Shown: positions 60,420-64,000 of the stretch, one piece after another
Layout of the letters: each line of letters begins with the position of its first letter
How positions within the stretch are numbered: the first letter of the stretch is position 1
Source of the DNA: Phycisphaerales bacterium
Lineage (GTDB): Bacteria > Planctomycetota > Phycisphaerae > UBA1845 > UTPLA1
DNA length: 64,000 nt
Assembly (NCBI GenBank): GCA_022360095.1
Contig: JAKSDK010000778.1
Span: forward strand, 1 to 64,000
Direction: 5' to 3'
The notes under the pieces: generated by a model
Seen by the model: the letters and a program-made list of their open reading frames with translations, nothing else
Database searches by the model: none
What the model was told of the DNA's origin: nothing
Position numbers and translations under genes: made by a program

Positions 60420-60722
60420 TTAGAGAACGATCTCGAATCCTTCGAAGACCGGGTGGCCAAGATAGGTCCCTTCCGGGGCACGGGCCTGTCCGTGGGCCTT
60501 TCGGAAGGCGTCGGAATTGGTCCAGGCTTCAAATGCCTCACGCGAATCCCAGACTGTATGGGACGCAAAGAGCGTCGCCTCTTCATCGGTGGGGCCCCTT
60601 AGAAGATTAAACTCACGAAATCCCTGAACGCCTTCCAGGTAGGAATCTCGCTTTCGCCAGAGGTCTTCAAAGTCGTTTTCACGGCCGACGGCGATTCGAA
60701 AACGGTTCATTGCGATGTACAC
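60420..60722 (-). CDS. IsdG-like haem-degrading monooxygenase / ABM-fold protein
   Basis: A 100-residue antibiotic-biosynthesis-monooxygenase-fold protein. The IsdG/IsdI catalytic triad fits: Asn near residue 6 (MYIAMNRF), Trp in EAFEAW about 61 residues later and His in KAHG 10 residues after that. Other conserved positions such as FREFNLLRGP and TLFASHTVWDS match haem-degrading members. GGGAG is 8 nt before the GTG start, so the longer frame is not used. It may open haem to release iron; no haem transporter is nearby. Its upstream neighbour is divergent. Confidence 0.75.
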   Translation of the reverse strand: MYIAMNRFRIAVGRENDFEDLWRKRDSYLEGVQGFREFNLLRGPTDEEATLFASHTVWDSREAFEAWTNSDAFRKAHGQARAPEGTYLGHPVFEGFEIVL

Positions 60723-60962
60723 GGGCAACACTCCCATAAAATGCGGTCAGGTGACGAACTCGATCGGCACTGATTCTCCAGTCAGGCGTGGCGGCGTCAA
60801 GTATGAAACATGGGCCCGTTCGGAGTATTTTCACAATGTCGCGACGACGACTCCTGATATTGCGTGTAGGCTACGTATACCCATTCGGAAATCTCGATGT
60901 GCTCGATGTGCCTGTTCTTCGGCGCGTCCGTGAGTCAAAACAGTAATCGAAGGAGGTTATTC

Positions 60963-61343
60963 TTGGCTGCAAAATTTGAAGAAGTAAATCCGGTGCTTCC
61001 GGTCCGGGATGTTCGTAAGTCGGTCCGGTTTTATGTGGATAAGCTCGGTTTCGCCGGACTGTTTCAGGATTCGGAAGACGATCCCCATTATGTCGGCGTC
61101 AAACGAGACGCCGTGGAGTTGCACCTTCAATGGCACGATTCGGAGGAGTGGTCGCGCGTTGAGAGGCCGATGTTGCGTTTGCGAATTGAGGACGTCGATC
61201 GATTGTTCGACGAGTACAAGGACAAAGGTGTGTTTCACGAGCACACGCAATTGCGCGATACGCCCTGGGGCACACGCGAGTTCGCGTTCTTTGACCCTGA
61301 CATGAACGGTCTGACGTTTTACCGAGACAATCCGTCATCGTGA
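60963..61343 (+). CDS. Glyoxalase/bleomycin-resistance-fold (VOC) protein
   Basis: A 126-residue protein of the vicinal oxygen chelate superfamily: VNPVLPVRDVRKSVRFYVDKLGF, AVELHLQWHD and a C-terminal FAFFDPDMNGLTFYRDN with the usual metal-ligand glutamate/histidine positions weakly conserved. AAGGAGG lies just before a TTG codon, which is the preferred start; the 22 upstream codons are unlikely. Substrate unknown. It lies 3 bp from the stop of the convergent MutS-like gene. Confidence 0.85.
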   Translation: MAAKFEEVNPVLPVRDVRKSVRFYVDKLGFAGLFQDSEDDPHYVGVKRDAVELHLQWHDSEEWSRVERPMLRLRIEDVDRLFDEYKDKGVFHEHTQLRDTPWGTREFAFFDPDMNGLTFYRDNPSS

Positions 61344-61346
61344 CGG

Positions 61347-63308
61347 TCATGAGGTTTCCAGTGAATCCTCGCGGAGTTTTGGCAGCAGTGATTTTGCGTG
61401 ATCGACGAGGGCCTTCGGGTAACGTTCCGCCTCGAGGACGCGCAGGGCGTTGCGGCTTTGAGCCGGGCCCGAGTGCAGCCGGTAATCGAAGACGAGCTGT
61501 TCTTGCGAGAAAGCTTCGGCGAAATGATGGTTTTCGGCATGGCCGGTGTCGCCGAGGCTGGTGAGGGCGGCATCATGCGTGGCGATCAGGTGGAGGCCGC
61601 TGCCCTCCATGAGGGCGGTGATGACGGCCGAGGCGGCGGCAACACGCTCGGCGGAGTTCGTTCCGCGGAACGGCTCGTCAATCAGTGCGATGACGGGCCG
61701 GTCCGATTGCGCGGCCTCGATCATGCGACGAACCTGGCGAACCTCGGCAAGGAAATAACTCTCTTTGCGCGAAAGATCGTCCCTGATTCGAAGATCGGTC
61801 ATGATCTCCAACGGCGACAGCTTGATGCGTGTCGTCGTGGCGGCCGAGCCGATCTGGGCCAATAGAACATTCGTCGCCGTCATCCGGAGAAACGTCGATT
61901 TGCCCGACATGTTGGAGCCGGTGATGATCCAGGTGCGAACGTTGTCGTTGAGTTCGAGCGTATTGGTGACGGCTTCCTCAGGCGGAATCAGCGGATGCCG
62001 GCCGTTGACGATTTCCAGGTGCCAGGGGCCTGGCACGAATTCCGGCTGACAGGCGTCGGGTTGTTCCCAGGCGAAGGCGCCCAATGAGGTGAACATTTCG
62101 CACTCACCGAGCGCGGCGATGGCGTCGAGCAGTTGCGTTCGATGATGAATGTAGCATTTCTCCATCAGCCAGAGGACCTGCAGATCCCAAAAGACGAGCA
62201 CGTCGATGATCGTGTGCATGAAGCCGGAGAGGCCAAGGAAGAGAAGCGGAATGCGCCGCTGCAAAGCGGGGAGGCAGCCGTGGCCGAGGGCGGCGTGGAG
62301 TCGTTGCTTCTGCTTGCCGAGAACACCCTCGTCCGGAAGGTGTTCGACGGACGTTTCGCAGAAGAACTTCAAAGCCGCCACAACATCGTCGAGGTCCAGC
62401 CAGGGCCGAATATGTTCGCGCATCGGCTTGAGGAACAACTGAATCAGGATGGCATTGATCATCACGACGGCCACGAGCGGCCACCAACCGATGTGAATCT
62501 GGGTCCAGCCAAGCTGATTGGCGATGCCAAGGACCAAGGTGATCGGCCCGACCACACCCCAGAGTCGCAGCATGCTTAGGGCGCCTCGATTCGGCATCGG
62601 CGTGGCATCGCGGATCGTTTGATGTAGATGGCCGCATTGCTTTTGCAACGGTCGCATCCCCGCGGCGGCGGCCGTCACCAGAAATCGCGCGGCCGGGTTG
62701 TTCGCCAGCCACTGCACGGCCGTCTGGCGATGATGGATGGCCTGCATCGACGTGGAAGGATGGGTTAGTACATGTGCCAACCGTGTCGCGCCGATCGGCG
62801 ACGACGTTCGATTCAGCAGCCCATAAAGGCTTAACGGTTCGCCGAAGAGATCGAGATCGCCGATTTCCTGGGCAGACAATTTTTGAAACTCACCGTCGCC
62901 GTCGAGTTGTTGGAGGACGGCCTGCCATTGCTCGGTCTCCGTCGGTTGTTCGCCGCTTCGGATGATCAGGACCTCGCCGCTGAGTCGTCGTTGTGATTCC
63001 GCAATCACGTCCTGAAGAAATCGCAGCGTCCGGGCGCGGGCCTGGACTCTTTTATGAACGCGCACGGAGAGGACGAACAAAATCAATCCGAGTCCGACGA
63101 GGATTGGCCCCCAGCTTGCTTCATAGGTCATGTAGAAATAGGCCCCGACCGGCATGGCTGCGAAGGTGAGGAACCGGGTCCAGGCCAGCACGGCACTTCG
63201 CGTGCTGACGGAGCGATACTGTGCCTGGGTCGCTTCGGCGACCTGATCGAGCCAGCCTGACTTGGCAGCATGCTCCGACGGCGGCGGTGGGAAGAACGAG
63301 AGATCCAT
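61347..63308 (-). CDS. Membrane-associated MutS-family ATPase
   Basis: The 653-residue product carries the MutS ATPase domain: Walker A GSNMSGKST (464-472), Walker B VIALIDEPFRGTNS (about 534-547) and the H-loop IATHDAAL. Residues 140-460 resemble the MutS core/lever region (DLDLFGEPLSLYGLLNRTSSPIGATRLAHVL). The N-terminus carries two membrane spans (42-60, 66-84) and two more are near 249-266 and 272-291, unlike mismatch-repair MutS, which is soluble. It has no mismatch-recognition (FxE) domain. It fits the uncharacterised MutS-like group with membrane anchors; repair function is not supported. Confidence 0.85.
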   Translation of the reverse strand: MDLSFFPPPPSEHAAKSGWLDQVAEATQAQYRSVSTRSAVLAWTRFLTFAAMPVGAYFYMTYEASWGPILVGLGLILFVLSVRVHKRVQARARTLRFLQDVIAESQRRLSGEVLIIRSGEQPTETEQWQAVLQQLDGDGEFQKLSAQEIGDLDLFGEPLSLYGLLNRTSSPIGATRLAHVLTHPSTSMQAIHHRQTAVQWLANNPAARFLVTAAAAGMRPLQKQCGHLHQTIRDATPMPNRGALSMLRLWGVVGPITLVLGIANQLGWTQIHIGWWPLVAVVMINAILIQLFLKPMREHIRPWLDLDDVVAALKFFCETSVEHLPDEGVLGKQKQRLHAALGHGCLPALQRRIPLLFLGLSGFMHTIIDVLVFWDLQVLWLMEKCYIHHRTQLLDAIAALGECEMFTSLGAFAWEQPDACQPEFVPGPWHLEIVNGRHPLIPPEEAVTNTLELNDNVRTWIITGSNMSGKSTFLRMTATNVLLAQIGSAATTTRIKLSPLEIMTDLRIRDDLSRKESYFLAEVRQVRRMIEAAQSDRPVIALIDEPFRGTNSAERVAAASAVITALMEGSGLHLIATHDAALTSLGDTGHAENHHFAEAFSQEQLVFDYRLHSGPAQSRNALRVLEAERYPKALVDHAKSLLPKLREDSLETS

Positions 63309-63453
63309 GTCGTGCAGGATAGTGGTTTAAGTCGTGTGAACAAGATGGGGGAGAAGTTGAGGAGCAAGGGTTTGGGGAGAGAAGGGGGAGGGGGACAAGG
63401 GGATTGAAGGCATAAGGTATGGTTTGCGGACAATTTCTGCCCTCAAAGCCCCG

Positions 63454-63477
63454 GACCACCCTGCCCGGGGTGGTTTG
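63454..63477. repeat. CCACCC/GGGTGG hairpin
   Basis: ACCACC and GGTGGT flank a CTGCCCGG centre; related in core (CTGCCCGGGG) to the neighbouring palindrome. It may be a decayed copy of the same repeat family. Confidence 0.45.
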
Positions 63478-63512
63478 GGAGCGAGAGCGCGAATGCTGGT
63501 TGGTACGGTTTC

Positions 63513-63546
63513 AAAACCCCGGGCAGGGCGGCCCGGGGCTTTCTTT
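63513..63546. repeat. CCCGGGCAGG palindrome, terminator-like
   Basis: AAAACCCCGGGCAGGGCGG then CCCGGGGCTTTCTTT makes an 8-9-bp stem flanked by A and T runs, like the terminator at 32988. It is therefore both a repeat-family member and a probable terminator for a plus-strand transcript. Confidence 0.55.
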
Positions 63547-64000
63547 CGCAACGTTCTCATCGTCACGGAATAACTCGACGCTTTCGCGCGTGTTATAAAA
63601 CGGAGCGTGCCAATTCTATCTCAAACCGAGCCGACGTTCGTAAGAAGCCGAAGGCGCGCAGCGAATCGCGATGGTGATCTTCTCGATCGCTTTGCAGGGT
63701 GTGATGCACATGTCACCTGCGGTGAGCTGAGGAACGGAGGGGACATCTCGGGGATTGGGTTCTTCCCGTCGGTCTGTGACCGACTTTTTTACAAAATCTG
63801 AGTTGTTGGAAACGTGGACGCCTTGAAACAGAGGCCGCCCGCGTTGCGCCTGAGGTGCGCGAAAGTGATGGCACCGTCGATCTGATCTTGGACGTCGGTC
63901 TCTGCGCTACGAGTGATGGTTGCGCGCGTTCGGCCCCTCTCGCTGTCGTTCGGTTTCACAACGTCAGGTGAGCCGTATTGGGAAAAAGGAGGCGTATCAT

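Larger units (their letters stand above)
63309..64000. other. Window end, non-coding with palindromes
   Basis: About 690 bp after the MutS-like gene's start. It contains two GC-rich palindromes (63454-63477 and 63513-63546). Short frames show no family traits. The remaining sequence could belong to a gene that continues outside the window, but nothing is identifiable. Confidence 0.4.

Noticed and set aside
63607..63801. 64-codon plus-strand frame near the end of the window
   Set aside because: No motif, no Shine-Dalgarno and no similarity to known families that I can recall.

Overview
The window looks like chromosomal DNA from a planctomycete, most likely of the Phycisphaerae type. This is inferred from the mixture of genes: two prepilin-type ([10 protein letters not shown]) secreted proteins, a PEP-CTERM protein, a dockerin-bearing protein, a secreted protein with CC-x-GDGSC repeats, LL-diaminopimelate aminotransferase, insertion-bearing TatC, Lgt and ThrRS, and a BatA/DUF58 pair. 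No phage, plasmid, transposase, CRISPR, rRNA or tRNA gene was recognised. Starts were reset to Shine-Dalgarno-supported codons where the longest frame looked wrong; GTG, TTG and one ATT start are used.

Layout. 0.6-3.2 kb: exported protein, rpmA, obgE, acpS. 3.3-9.8 kb: lipoprotein with a DUF4091/GH123-like region, a polyferredoxin-TPR fusion, a GT4 glycosyltransferase. 10.2-12.8 kb: a tightly coupled pair, a TIR-like protein and a membrane-anchored TAXI-type binding protein; this is the best candidate for an undescribed system. 12.9-18.1 kb: truA, a response regulator with a degenerate GGDEF domain, hpt, a PH-domain membrane protein, an exported helical protein, a HAD phosphatase. 18.2-21.8 kb: classic thrS-infC-rpmI-rplT operon on the minus strand, with an ATT start for infC. 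22-28.3 kb: pseudopilin-like protein, small membrane protein, amidase lipoprotein, metalloprotease-like lipoprotein, Cys-repeat secreted protein, solo LuxR-type regulator. 28.7-33.8 kb: tatC, an extraordinary Cys/Lys-rich repeat protein, miaA, a DCC-family protein, a two-zinc-site protein. 33.8-42.3 kb: BatA-like and DUF58 proteins, clpS, an S1/P1-type nuclease, ABC-2 exporter, HEAT-repeat exported protein. 42.7-46.3 kb: four small exported proteins in a row (Cys-rich, pseudopilin, PEP-CTERM, dockerin) and a PilZ protein. 47-50.9 kb: lgt, then the overlapping dapL-folK-panC operon. 51.1-56.4 kb: five-gene minus-strand cluster (YdjC deacetylase, formyltransferase, GT2, methyltransferase, DUF6798-like membrane protein) resembling the logic of an Arn-type lipid-linked sugar pathway. 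57-63.3 kb: FG-GAP/ASPIC exported protein, IsdG-like haem monooxygenase, glyoxalase-fold protein, membrane MutS-like ATPase.

The non-coding gaps hold two families of GC-rich palindromes recurring at several distant sites: one built on GGCGGG...CCCGCC followed by CTAC, another on CCCGGGCAGG...TGCCCGGG. Some of the second family are placed as bidirectional terminators.
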